Source: Pleurodeles waltl (Eukaryota; Chordata; Amphibia; Caudata; Salamandridae). Taken from it: a DNA stretch of 64,000 bases. The stretch's first letter is position 1. Every line of letters begins with the position of its first letter. Both the position numbers and the translations under genes were made by a program. Shown in pieces: positions 19,262 through 29,824 of this stretch. The stretch is from positions 1,315,035,324-1,315,099,323 of the forward strand of contig NC_090444.1 of assembly GCF_031143425.1 (NCBI RefSeq), given 5' to 3'. The notes below the pieces were generated by a model. The model was not told the origin of the DNA. It saw only the letters and a program-made list of their open reading frames with translations, and ran no database searches.

Positions 19262-19858
19262 AAGGCTCAATATACTATTCCCACTCCAAACCAAACAAAA
19301 ATGGGGTAAGTGGTGGACTCTGGAAAAGTGAGATTTACTATTCTCTCTCCAATCTGAACAACAGTTGGGAAAGTGATGGACTTTGGAGGAGTCAGATTTA
19401 CTAATCCCACTCCAACCTGAGCAATAGTAGGGAAAGTGTTGGCATTTGGATTAAACAGGTGTAATAATCACTTCGAAACTCAACAAAATTGGGAAACGTG
19501 TTGGAATTTGGAGGGGTCAGATTTACTATTTCAATCCAACCTAAGCAACAGCGGAGAAAGTGTTGAGATTTGAAGGGGTTAGATTTCATATTCCCACTCC
19601 AACTCGAGCCATAATAGGAAAAAAGGTGGACTTTGAAGGGGCCAGGTTTACTATTGCTACTCTAACCAGGGCAACAGTATGGGCAATGATGGACTTCAAA
19701 GGGGTCAGATTTTTTTTCCTACCCCAACCTGAGCAACTGTAAGAAGTGTTGGAATTCAGAGAGGCCAGGTTTACTATTCCTAGTTCAAATATTAAAAATG
19801 GAGGAAAGTGTTGGACTTTGGATGGGTCAGATGTAGTATTCAAATTCCAAGTTTGTTT
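19262..19858. repeat. Tandem array of about ten diverged ~61-bp units
   Basis: A unit containing 'agatttactattcccactccaa', then 'gagcaacagt', then 'gggaaagtgttggactttgg' recurs with phase points near 19330, 19391, 19516, 19577, 19643, 19704, 19765 and 19826. Spacing is 61-66 bp. Units have diverged by many substitutions and small indels, so this is an old minisatellite- or satellite-type array. The short open frames within it are by-products of the repeat. Confidence 0.85.
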
Positions 19859-20159
19859 TAAAAAACATATTTTATCACATTTTCTTTTGTAAACAAGGGA
19901 CTAGTCAGAAATCTTGGTTAGAGGCATACATAGTGGTGTGGTCAAGCATTGCCCTGGACAATAAGCATTTTTAGTAGCATGTGTACAAAAACTGCAACAG
20001 TATATACATGTTCTAGGCAACACCATGACCACTTATGTAGGAATATGAAAAATAAACAAAGAAAAGCGAAATTCAACATTAACCGTCTTATTTACCCCTA
20101 ACCCCTCTCACACCCCAACCGCCTTTGTACCGTCATGCCTCTGTAAATCTTTAATACAC
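19859..20159. other. Unassigned spacer
   Basis: About 300 bases between the tandem array and the palindromic MITE with no recognisable feature. Confidence 0.5.
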
Positions 20160-20162
20160 TAA

Positions 20163-20792
20163 GGGGGTCATTCCAAGTCTGGCGGGCGGCGGTAGCCGCC
20201 TGCCAGGCGGGAACCGCCATTTGGCCGCCACGCGGCCAAAATAGCGCTTCCGGCATTCCAACCTTCCCGCTGGGCCGGCGGGCGCTAACCATGTTAGCGC
20301 CCGCCGGCCCAGCGGGAAGGAGGCCTGCAACACAGAAGCCGGCTCCGAATGGAGCCGGCGGTGTTGCGGGCGTGCGACGGATGCAGTTGCACCCGTCGCG
20401 CTTTTCACTGTCTGCTAGGCAGACAGTGAAAAGCTTCATGGGGCCCTGTTAGGGGGCCCCTGCATTGCCCATGCCAGTGGCATGGGCAGTGCAGAGGCCC
20501 CCAGGGGCCCCAGGACACCCGTTACCGCCAGCCTCTTCCTGGCGGTGAAAACCGCCAGAAACAGGCTGGCGGTAAGGGGGTCAGAATCCCCATGGCAGCG
20601 CTGCTTGCAGCGCTGCCATGGCGGATTCGCCCAGCCGGGGGAAAAACGGCGGGAAACCGCCGGCCCCTGTTTTCTGACCGCGGCATTACCGCTGCGGTCA
20701 GAATGGGCTTGGAAGCACCGCCAGCCTGTTGGCGGTGCTTCCGTCATTCGCGACCCTGGCGGTGTTGGACCGCCAGGGTCAGAATGACCTCC
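20163..20792. mobile_element. PIF/Harbinger-type MITE made of serial palindromes
   Basis: A 630-bp GC-rich non-autonomous element flanked by TAA at 20160-20162 and 20793-20795, the 3-bp target duplication typical of PIF/Harbinger transposons. The termini 'gggggtcattc' and the reverse complement of 'agaatgacctcc' form an imperfect terminal inverted repeat. The interior is a chain of near-perfect hairpins, including a perfect 28-bp-arm palindrome at 20262-20320 and a 15-bp-arm one at 20401-20433. There is no transposase, so movement would need one in trans. Open frames of about 100 codons here are composition artefacts. Confidence 0.85.
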
Positions 20793-20899
20793 TAAGTGGG
20801 ATTAGTCTGCATCTGTAGAATCCTTGAACAAGTAGTTGCGAGTGGATAATTCATATCACCGGAATGTGTGTGATGTCAATGGTGTGGGGGTATCATCAC

Positions 20900-23800
20900 C
20901 AAAGTGTGGATGGTGATTATAGATCATCTCCCTCCTGGGATTTAAACTGCTCCAGTAGGTCATCCCACACCATTGCTATAGGCTGTTTCCTTAGCCTGCG
21001 GTACTCCTCCCTGCGCAAGGCATAGCTCTCTGCCATACCACATCGAGCAACCTCCTCGCGCAGGCCTGAGACAAATGGGCCCTGGGGTTTTTCCAATGCT
21101 TTGTGATTTGTCTCTTAGCTAGAAGGAGCGGCAAGTCCACAAACCATGCCATGGTTTTAGGATTCTTAGGTCAGGTATTTATGCCAAGACACAGTGTTCC
21201 ACAGTATCCCAGTGGGGAAGCCCCATTAGTGTTGAAAGTGAGCTTCTGATATACCCCCAATATGAGGATGGTGAGGGGCCCTCAGCATATGCAATAAGAC
21301 TGCAGTATCTGTCTGACACCAGGGGCAATTGGGTGATGCCATTGAGAAGATTTAATGAAGTCTTAAGGGTGTCATCTTCACTCTAAAAGTGAGAATTGAA
21401 TGAATTTAAAGCAGGAATTGTCGGATATCACACAGGGGTATTCACGGAGAAAGTGCAATCCCTTATTGTGTAGGTTGTGGCGTAGATCAGTTTTCCACTG
21501 GGTCCTGAAAAGGTCTAATGATGTGCACAAATGGACTTGTAATCCCCTATAGATCCACTTGACAATATATCTACCAATACCCATTTCATAGATCGTCTGA
21601 ATCAGTGTGTGTTTCTGGTTCAGTTCCAGCTTGTGCCCAGAGGGTATTAACGTATCACAAAATGTTGGCATGTGTTAAAAAAAGAGAATTTGGGAGGCCA
21701 AGATACTGTATGAAATCGTGATGGGTCAACCGCTCTTCCTTTGTGAATAGATCCCAACTGCTGAGACCCTTGCAGTTTCCCAGAGCAGCAGCCTTTACAG
21801 ACGATAGTGTGACCGCTGGGTTGAGCATAATGATATAATAGGAGCATACTGGAGTGGAGAGTTTGTATTTGGAAGCACACTCCTTCAGTATGTGATCAAA
21901 TTATTCAACAATAATGAAAGATGAGGGGGCTGCACAACTCCTGGCAGTAATAATCTTTGCAGCATGCCTATGTGCAACATGTGAGGGCTATAGCCAATCT
22001 CATTTAGGTGGAACCCTGCTATCCAGTCAATAGCCATTGTAACTGTCCCGCTAAGCAGTAGGCTTTAAATTCTGGAGCCCCCATTCCCCACTCTCCGGGT
22101 GGCAGCTGCATCTTGTTTAGGCCAGCCCTACATCTGCCTGATCCCCAAATTAGTTCAACCATAAATGTGTTAAATGTTTGAAAGACGACCACAGGGACAA
22201 CATCTGGCAGATTAACAAAACAGTACAGTAGACTGGTAACACAACCATTTTCGCCAATGCAATCCAGCCCATCACCGATGAAAGCAGCATAATCCAGAAT
22301 TGTATTTGGGATTTCAGTGATGAAATGGCTTTTGTAAGTTTCCGATAAGTAAATCAGTATCAGTACTATAGCTTTGGATACCAGTTACTGGAATGCATGA
22401 TGTGCCATACTGATGGCTTGGGTGCCAAAAGGTAGTGTATCTCGGGCTGTAGTGTCTTGGAAGAAGAATATTTGGGAGTTATCATAATAAATACAGAGCC
22501 CTCATATGACACCAAAGGATTGAAGTAGAGTAGGTAGTGTTGTTAATTCTGCCTGTAGGACTTGAGTATGCACAATCACATCATCTGCATACATAGAGAC
22601 CATGTGAACCTGAGGTCCGTGTGGGAACCCTCAGTCAACAACCATTTACCGAAGGCGTTGTGGTAAGGGTTCTACTGCTAACACGAACAACTGTGGGGAC
22701 AATGGCCATCCCTGTCTGGTTCCACAGGATATTGAGTACTGTTAAGATATGTATCCTCCCATTCTTGCTCTCGCAGTGGGATTGGTATATATGAGCCCGA
22801 CCCAGTGAATGAAAGTTGTAGGAATATTGAACTCAGCTAACGTTGAGAATATATACACCCACCCCAAGATATGAAATACCTTTTGGAGATATAGGGAAAG
22901 GCAGCCCGATGCTGGGTGATGCTCTCTAGCCACTTCCATGACTTGTTAAAGTTGTATTATGTTCAAGGAGGTACTCCATCACAGTATGAAGCCACATTGA
23001 TCTGTATGAACGAATTCAGGGAGTAAAGATAGGAGACGAGTCACTAATACCTCTATAGGAAGGTAGGTCTTCTGGATTACACCCTGGTTTAAGCAGGGAC
23101 ATAACTATGGCTAGCCATGTGGTAAAGGTGCCAGCCTCAAATGAGGCATTGTAGAGCCTTTCCAATTGTGGAAATAACTAGGAGGCAAAAGTAGCATAAA
23201 CTTGAATCGGTAAACCAACCACTCTGGGCATCTTATTACACACCATTTCTCCAATTGTGAGATGCAACTCACCCAATGTCAGTGGGGGTCCCAGTTTATT
23301 CCCTATTGAGAGCTGAGACCTGTGACAACGTCAGTCCCTGGAGGAAGGCATTGATATCGCCAGAGGTCTGGAGGGATAAGCGCCATAGAGCTCAGCATAA
23401 TATTCCAAAAATGCCCTGTTAATATCTAACTGAGTTGTGCAACAGACTTCAGAGGGTGTAAACATTCAGAAAATCGGTGTAGGGGACGGTATAGCTGAAT
23501 CACACAGGCCAAAAGCGTGCCATACTTTTCAGCTTCAGTGTGCAATTTCTGTGTGTAAGCATTATGATCCAGTACCCTCAGACGTTCCAGGAGCTCTGTA
23601 TTTTGATTCTGGTGTCTTGAAATGTGTCTACATGTGCATCATCACGTGCTGCTATACTTTCAAGTGGTAGTAGCTTGGTTCAGGACACTGGAGGTCTTGC
23701 ATAGCAAATTTGTCGCACTTCGGTGAAGGTGGTAATGGGCTAGGGCATCTTTAAAGACAACGTCCCTCGAGCAGAGACGATTGAAAGTGCCAAGTCAGAA

Positions 23801-24520
23801 TTGGAATTGGGACAAGCTAAAAGGGATTATAATCTGATAGTTTTTTAGCCAGGTAGGTGGCATTTGTAATTGTTGTTGTATTTGGGGCAGAGGATCTGAT
23901 GCAGATGTGCATGTCATTTATGTGTGGGGGAGTAAACAGAATATTCTCTCATCCCCCACATTGTGCGCCCTCCATGCATCAGACAAAGACCAACCCCATA
24001 CCCAGTAACGTAGGGCCCTGGCCTGTTTGATCGAGCCAGCACTCGGTAGGGGAGGGTGTGAACGGTCCAAATATATATCCAGGACTGCACAAAAATGTCC
24101 ATCAATTAACCATGGAAGGTGTGGTCATTATGCTAGTACAGTAGACAGGTGTGTCAGGAAAACATCTTGGTCCACGTTTGGGGCATAAACACTTCCCAGT
24201 ACTATGACTTCTCCATCCAGCAACCCATGGACAAATACATATCTAACATTTGTATCTACTTTAGTGTTCTTGACTTCAAATGGTACTCCAGTTCCCAACC
24301 ATAGGGCCACCCTAGGTGCAAATGCCGAATAGACTGTAGTAAATAATTGGCATCTACATTTGTCTGGAGTTTAACTGTGTCAGAGGCAGAAAGATGAGTT
24401 TCCTGCAAGTAAACTATATGTGTCTTACGACGATTAGGCTGAGCAAGTATTCTGTGGCATTCATGAACATACCCCTTCCCCTTGACATTCCAGGTTAATA
24501 GTTTATAGCTTTGGATAACC
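20900..24520 (-). pseudogene. L1/Tx1-like LINE ORF2 (endonuclease plus reverse transcriptase), decayed
   Basis: Read on the minus strand from about 24520 downward, landmarks of an L1-clade ORF2 appear in order. An endonuclease start with 'YLQETHLS' lies near 24410-24380, and an endonuclease core with 'VYAPNVDQ' near 24190. The RT catalytic 'YADD' lies at about 22581-22592, followed by an 'SQIFFFQ' block, 'GWIALAKMVVLP' near 22270, and a C-terminal region with 'LLLAKR' near 21120. Length is close to a full ORF2 (about 3.6 kb), but many stops and shifts break it. The apurinic endonuclease nicks target DNA and the RT copies the LINE RNA at the nick; neither is functional here. Assignment to L1/Tx1 is by motif order and style. 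Confidence 0.7.
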
Positions 24521-24915
24521 GTTGAGATTTAACAATATAGCAAAAAATACAGCTAAATAATTTCCACAGCACAGACAGTATGCAACATAAAATCAGTAGA
24601 CACATACAGCACAGAAAACAAAAGAACAATTTCCCAATACTAGGTCCAGCAAAGAATGATCATTCGACCAAACTGTAAAATCATAAGAACAAAGGTAGTA
24701 ACATATGTATCTGCATTGGGGGTAAACTAACTAGGCTCAGAAGGGAAAATGAGATGACCAAAGCAACAAAGGTGCAGTACCCCAAGTGGGATGTGTCAAA
24801 ACCCCATTAATAGGGAGATACGATGGCAGGACACCGGTGTGTAGAATGTAAGGAATATATGTCTGTCAGGAGAAGGGATAAGGGGCACACCATGTCTGCA
24901 TCTTTTTAAGCCCCT
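24521..24915. other. Unassigned spacer upstream of the L1/Tx1-like ORF2
   Basis: A-rich sequence between the LINE ORF2 (minus) and the LTR-like fragment. It could be the inter-ORF region of the LINE, but no ORF1 motif is visible. Confidence 0.4.
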
Positions 24916-25500
24916 GTAATGCTATTTGTATTTGACCACCAACTTCATCTTGACCACTGACTCCATTTTGTGCTTAGCTTCAGGTGCCGTCACAGTGGCG
25001 GCGCAGGGTTTTTTCCACAACAAGTTTGTTTTCTACACAGAATATGTTTGCGCTCTTCTTCCCTGCACAGGGTTACACTGTGAACTGGGAACAAAACAAG
25101 GTTGGAAGGTAGACCTCATAAGAGAGCCTCAGCATGGGAATGTTTTAATCAAGGAAAAGTAGAGCTCCTCTGTCTCTGGAAAGCTTACTGGGGCAGGGCC
25201 CGTTCCTTTGCATGTTTTTGACGCAGACAAAGTACAGCCAGCACTTGAATTTCACAATCGAAGGGTGGGGGAGATTGCCAGAATCTTCCTCTTGAGTTTG
25301 CTTAAGGTATATAAGGGGGGAAACTTGGCACTGAGGCAGAAGGAGCTTGCCTAACCGTGGACCCACTGTTCAGGGCCCCATGTTGGGAAGACCTCCTGCC
25401 TCAGCCATCCAGGGTTCCTCGGCTTGATGATGCTGGCAAAGATGAAGAATTCCACCCCCATGGTAATGCATTAATTATCTAGCTTAACTAAGCATATATA
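24916..25500 (+). repeat. LTR-like fragment with TATA box
   Basis: The segment begins TGTAATGC and carries an 'accactgactccattttgtgc' stretch. A clear TATATAAG lies at about 25307, followed by a GC-rich leader-like region. This is the order of a retroviral U3/R. No matching end with CA and no partner copy are seen, because the right side runs into (TA)-rich sequence and PLE fragments. It is probably a truncated solo LTR of unknown family. Confidence 0.45.
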
Positions 25501-25522
25501 TATAATACCATATATATATATC

Positions 25523-25630
25523 TTCCTAACCAAAGTCCACTAAATAATGCCGAACTTTTGACGGGTGCATCCATTATGTGCAAGTGGCAGCACATTATTC
25601 ATTTAAAACAAGAAGAAGAAATGGAGCACT
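25523..25630. repeat. 108-bp direct repeat, copy 1
   Basis: Nearly identical to 26185-26292, with about two mismatches, starting 'ttcctaaccaaagtccac' and ending 'aagaaatggagcact'. It flanks the left side of a PLE-like segment. Confidence 0.9.
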
Positions 25631-26184
25631 CACGGGTACTTTAGATTCAATTTATTGCGCCACAGACGCGTTTCAGCATTCTTTGCCTTTCTCAATGTGG
25701 TTTGCGCAAAAATGAAAGAAAAACAGTCACCTGAGCAGCCTTTAAATAGATTACTCCATGCTTTAAGTGAAAAGACAGATGACGGACTCGCATTTCCTTC
25801 TTCAAACCTTGTCATCACGGTACCGCCATCACACTCTGTGTTGTACTCATTATTTCAAATGTAATGCCAGTGCTTTAATATTCTGCAGTAGAGGTCACCC
25901 CTTTAAATGGGTACAGGTCATTACACAGTGCCAAGTTTACAAAAAGCCCAGAGAAATAATGCTTTCCACTTTGACCAGCAGTTCGAGGTTTTCTTATTTG
26001 TCAAGTTGATATATAACAGAATCAAACATCCCTCGTTTGCCGCAAATTGCCTCTTTAGGAACATCACATGCCTCAAAGCGCCAATTTAGTAATCAGAGCC
26101 TTCACATTATAGTAATGTGTGACCTTATGTCAGTCGATATGGCATTCCTTTAGCAAGCGGTGGTTCTGGCATTGTTAATTTGAA
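25631..26184 (-). mobile_element. Penelope-like element 3'-terminal fragment with hammerhead-like motif
   Basis: On the minus strand, 25660-25700 folds as a hammerhead-like core: stem I arms 'ccaca' and 'tgtgg', a TTGAGAA box, a short stem II, then GAAACGCGTC. The 'acgcgtttc' signature also occurs in the 3' end of the PLE at 44.2-48.3 kb, as does the preceding 'agcact' plus 'tttatt' context. The rest of the segment has no recognised coding content. It lies between the two copies of the 108-bp direct repeat. Confidence 0.5.
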
Positions 26185-26292
26185 TTCCTAACCAAAGTCC
26201 ACTAAATAATGCCGAACTCTTGACGGGTGCATCCATTATGTGCAAGTGGCAGCACATTATTCATTTAAAACAAGAAGAAGAAATGGGGCACT
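26185..26292. repeat. 108-bp direct repeat, copy 2
   Basis: Second copy of the repeat at 25523-25630, offset 662 bp. The near identity implies a much more recent duplication than the surrounding decayed DNA. Confidence 0.9.
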
Positions 26293-27217
26293 ATACTATA
26301 CTAGTGTATATATTCTTTACACCAGTTTAACACTAAGGTTAAAGATGCAGCACTCACAGGATTCCATCAATCTTCTTTTATTTGATAAAAGAAAACCCCA
26401 CCAACTAACACCAATGCGTTTTGACCTTCCCGGTCTTGATCACGGTAATTCATCAATCCATTACATGCACTATTTATACTCAACCTCTAAACCATGCCCT
26501 TATGTGGCATTCTGGGATAGGTAGTTTTTGCAATATCCATTGTGCTAAAAACCCCGCCAAGAACCTAAACGATCCCCGTGTGTACTACTGATATAAAAGA
26601 AAAACTAAAAATACAAATACATCAGTCTAAAGTCTCAGTGCAACCAAACAGAAAAAAGGCAAACTCATAACTACTACAACAGCTACTCTACTCATCATTG
26701 TCATTTGTGATAATATTCCACTGTCCTTACTATTTACACTTTCAACTCAGAGATTTACATTTAACCTTTTACAATATTTCAACCTATATTTCCTCATTTC
26801 ACCATAGGGATACTTCTCCCTATTTTTTAAAACTATGATTATTTCATATTTTTTAGCTGTTGATTTTTACAATGACAGTGAAATCTTATTCATATTATAC
26901 ATTCAAAATCAGAGATGACAATATAATTCTTCATCATAATTAATCCCATATGGCATCTTGGTTTTCAATTTGATAATATATCTAGACTCCAACCGTCTCA
27001 ATCTCAGGACCCTATCACCCCCACGTTCGTGTTTTTGTATTGTTGCAATACCGTAATATTTCATGGACAACCAATCCAATTCTGAATGAGTTTTCAAATG
27101 TTTAGTCATGGTATAAGTGGTATCCTCATTTTGCACTGCCCTTATGTGTAAAATACGCTTTTTCAAGGGGCATATGGTACTGCCCACGTATCTCAGGCCA
27201 CATCGACATTCCACTTG
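26293..27217 (-). pseudogene. Penelope-like element: GIY-YIG endonuclease C-terminal half and 3' region
   Basis: From 27214 downward the minus strand encodes about 100 residues starting in the endonuclease domain: 'RCGLRYVGST' (the YIG half of GIY-YIG) followed by a Lys-rich helix, 'HIRAVQNED' and 'RGGDRVLRLRRLESRYI'. This matches the C-terminal part of the PLE at 45.3 kb. The first (GIY) half is missing because the copy is truncated at about 27217. Sequence to 26293 is the 3' untranslated end, with a degenerate 'gcgttttgacc' hammerhead-type segment near 26416. PLE endonucleases nick target DNA to prime reverse transcription. Confidence 0.75.
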
Positions 27218-27236
27218 ATGTGAAATAGAGGTGTAC

Positions 27237-27668
27237 AGTCAGAATTGGAAAAAAATGAGATTAGATTAATATTGGATTATAGTAAAGAAAACCAACAAAT
27301 TGTGAAAATATTGAAGAAATATTGGCACCGGATTCCAAAAGATAGTGACATTGGGCAACTGGTGGCCCCTCAATTACATATCGAAAAGTACCATCTTTAA
27401 AAATATGTTAGTAAAAAGTCATTTTGAGATGCCTAAAACTCCTAATTGGTTATCAGTGGGGAATAAGGGTTTCTTTTGTTGTAGAAAATGTAAAGCATGC
27501 CAAATTGGATGTAGCAGAAAGTCCATAACAGACTTTAGAGATAGAGAAATTGTGATCAAAGAAAGAATTACGTGTGACACATCTTTTGTTGTATATGTCT
27601 TGGAATGTCGATGTGGCCTGAGATACGTGGGCAGTACCATTTGCCCCTTGAGAAAGCGCAAAGTGTGA
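27237..27668 (+). pseudogene. Penelope-like element: end of RT and first half of GIY-YIG domain, inverted
   Basis: The plus strand carries a 'YWHRIPKD' segment, then after a frameshift 'STIFKNMLVKS', a Cys-rich linker 'CCRKCKACQIGC' and the endonuclease start 'VVYVLECRCGLRYVGST'. It stops at about 27663, just where the minus-strand fragment begins. Together the two pieces cover one PLE with only a short overlap, in opposite orientations. This suggests a single insertion whose 5' part is inverted. Confidence 0.7.
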
Positions 27669-28600
27669 AGCAACAGCAGGTCTAGGCCGCCATCCATTCC
27701 CGCCAGGAAGGTGCCAATCTCTCAGCCTGAAAAACACCACACCTAACCAACAGATCCTCCAAGAGGTGTGAGAGGATCAAAGTACAGAAGAGTGAAACGG
27801 GGAGGCATCCCACAGGGGCGACCATCCAATGTTCAGCAAATATGGCGGTGAGGGTCTACATCTGTGACACCCCATTGCACAACATTGGGGCTGAACACTG
27901 CTCCTGGCCATGGGAGGGCTCTCTCATAGTGTGTTGCTAATCTCTGGGTGGGGGCAGCTTTTGTGGCTCACCTGCGCACTGATGGGCTGACGTGCCCAGC
28001 ACAGTGCCCTACCCATATCTTCTCACAGGCTAGGGAGGAGAGAAGGTGGTTAAGGGTATCCTGCAGTGTTTCCCAGTCTCCTCAGCGAATACAAAAAGAA
28101 CATCATCTGTTCTTTTTACTACTGTTTCCACACCGGGCACAACACCAGACATGTGGAATTCCTGTAGGCCGACTCAGTATGACCACTTAGGTCTAAGCTG
28201 TGGGTGCTTGTTTCACGGACCACCTGGCCTCGTAGCAGTGCAGGCGGGATCTGACAGACCATCCTGGTCCCGCAGTAGACTAAGGTCACCCTCACCCACT
28301 TTGAGAGGTGATGTCTCTGGGCTGACACCCGGGCTCAGGTTCATGAACCATTGGGAGGGAAGTAAGCCCCCAAGCAGCACTGCGCAGATGCAGCAGCCAT
28401 CCTCCTTGCAGCCTGCTTGGGTTGTCTATCCTCGCTGGCTTCTGCAGTGTTATACGGTGTTCGAGTTGCCCCCAGGTGGGCACAGGGGGTACTCTCACGC
28501 AGGGACTGTGTTTTATCCCCTTACATAGGGAGGATGATAGCATCAATGGGAACTCTACGGAGATGTGTCTGCCATCTTCGACGGTTGGCCACACCTCCTC
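27669..28600 (-). other. Possible LINE 5' region
   Basis: A GC-moderate stretch without real genes. Read on the minus strand it begins with 'gggaggaggtgtggcc' and 'aagatggcagacacatc' (about 28600-28565), a style seen in 5' untranslated regions of L1-type LINEs. Overlapping open frames of up to 166 codons on both strands have no motif and appear fortuitous. Treated as LINE-derived with low confidence. Confidence 0.3.
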
Positions 28601-29460
28601 CCGTTCAAAGTTAATAGGAAAAAAAAAGACATAGAATCTGAAATGTAAATATGTATATTTATATAAATATACACTAAATATAGAATAAAAAATGTAAATA
28701 TGTATATTTATATAAATATACACAAAACAAATACAATTAGAAAAAATACAAATTATTTTTATAAGTGCTATCACACTCATTAAATGAAACATTTGAATAA
28801 AATGTTTAATAATATAGAAATAAGTTCATATTTATATTCACAGAATAAAAATAATAAAAAACAATTAATTAAATAATTTTTTATTTACAAATATATTAAT
28901 ATAATTTATTATAAACATAACATATGCCATATTAAAAAAATATATGTATGAAATATGATAACGAAAATGTATAAACACACAATGAGTGAAAAAGAATAAA
29001 CAATTCTACCAATTAATAATTAATTTAAGAAATTAATACAAATATATTTTAAGACACCTGTTTTGCTACTTCCGTTATATCACACAAATAAAATGTTATA
29101 TTTTAAAATATTCCCTTATGCAAATAATAAAAACTACCATGTAATATTTACAAAAATAACCAAATATGTATATTTTATGAAAGATAATTGAAAATGCTTT
29201 ACTTAATACACTAATTAACGAATTAAGAATTAATAAATCAATTTGCAAATTGAAAATCATATTTCAGAATACTTATCGCTCTACTTTCCTACAAACTCAA
29301 AAGCCCGTCACAGAAGTGCAAAATAATATTTTTTTAAAATAACTCTAATATTTTATGACATAGAAGCACACACATTACACTGTGTAAAAACAGTTTATTA
29401 GTTAATAAAAACCAAAAACATAAACAAAACATTTGACATTACCATCTAATCATTTTTTGT
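28601..29460. other. AT-rich block with a 34-bp direct repeat
   Basis: Extremely AT-rich and gene-free. A 34-bp sequence starting 'aaatgtaaatatgtatattt' occurs at 28641 and again at 28690 (period 49). Confidence 0.65.
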
Positions 29461-29824
29461 TAAATAAAACAAAACATCACATCTGGCCCCCCCTTTCTTC
29501 CCTTCCTGTAAAAAGCTGATAAAAGCCCAATGTGGCTAAGATCCCGTAAAGTGCATGGTGCCTTACCATAGTTCCCCAGCAGCGCCTCCCAAGAATGCCT
29601 AGAGCGGTGGGAGCTAGACTGCATAAAGGCCTGGCACTACTGCTTCACTTCCTTGCCTAGTATAAGATGATACTGAGAGGGGCCAGCCTGATTAACGTCA
29701 GGTGGGGTCTAAGTAGATAGTGTAGTAAAGTACATAGCCAAACGCATTTAAGGCCTAATCATAGCAAGAAAAGGGGGTAGCTGGGGTGCCTAGAGAGCTA
29801 GATGCTACTGCTGCATTTTCTATC
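29461..29824. repeat. Tandem units (about 170 bp) left of the solo LTR
   Basis: Two diverged units share a 'gcctagag...agctaga...gcactactgcttcac' type core, near 29595-29650 and 29765-29820. A third related unit ('catagagagccaggcgctattgcatcac') lies right of the solo LTR near 32980-33015. The LTR therefore appears to have inserted into a short array with a period of about 170 bp. Confidence 0.5.

Noticed and set aside
19262..19858. CRISPR-like regular repeat
   Set aside because: The units are contiguous diverged tandem copies, not constant repeats with unique spacers, and the DNA is vertebrate-like.
20098..20795. Several ~100-codon Pro/Arg/Ala-rich frames
   Set aside because: GC-rich palindromic MITE sequence has few stop codons in any frame. 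No domain is present.
28046..28792. Overlapping frames of 160 and 166 codons on opposite strands
   Set aside because: They overlap almost fully, have no motifs and no preferred strand, and the minus one runs into AT-rich Ile/Tyr codons. They are chance frames in probable LINE-derived DNA.
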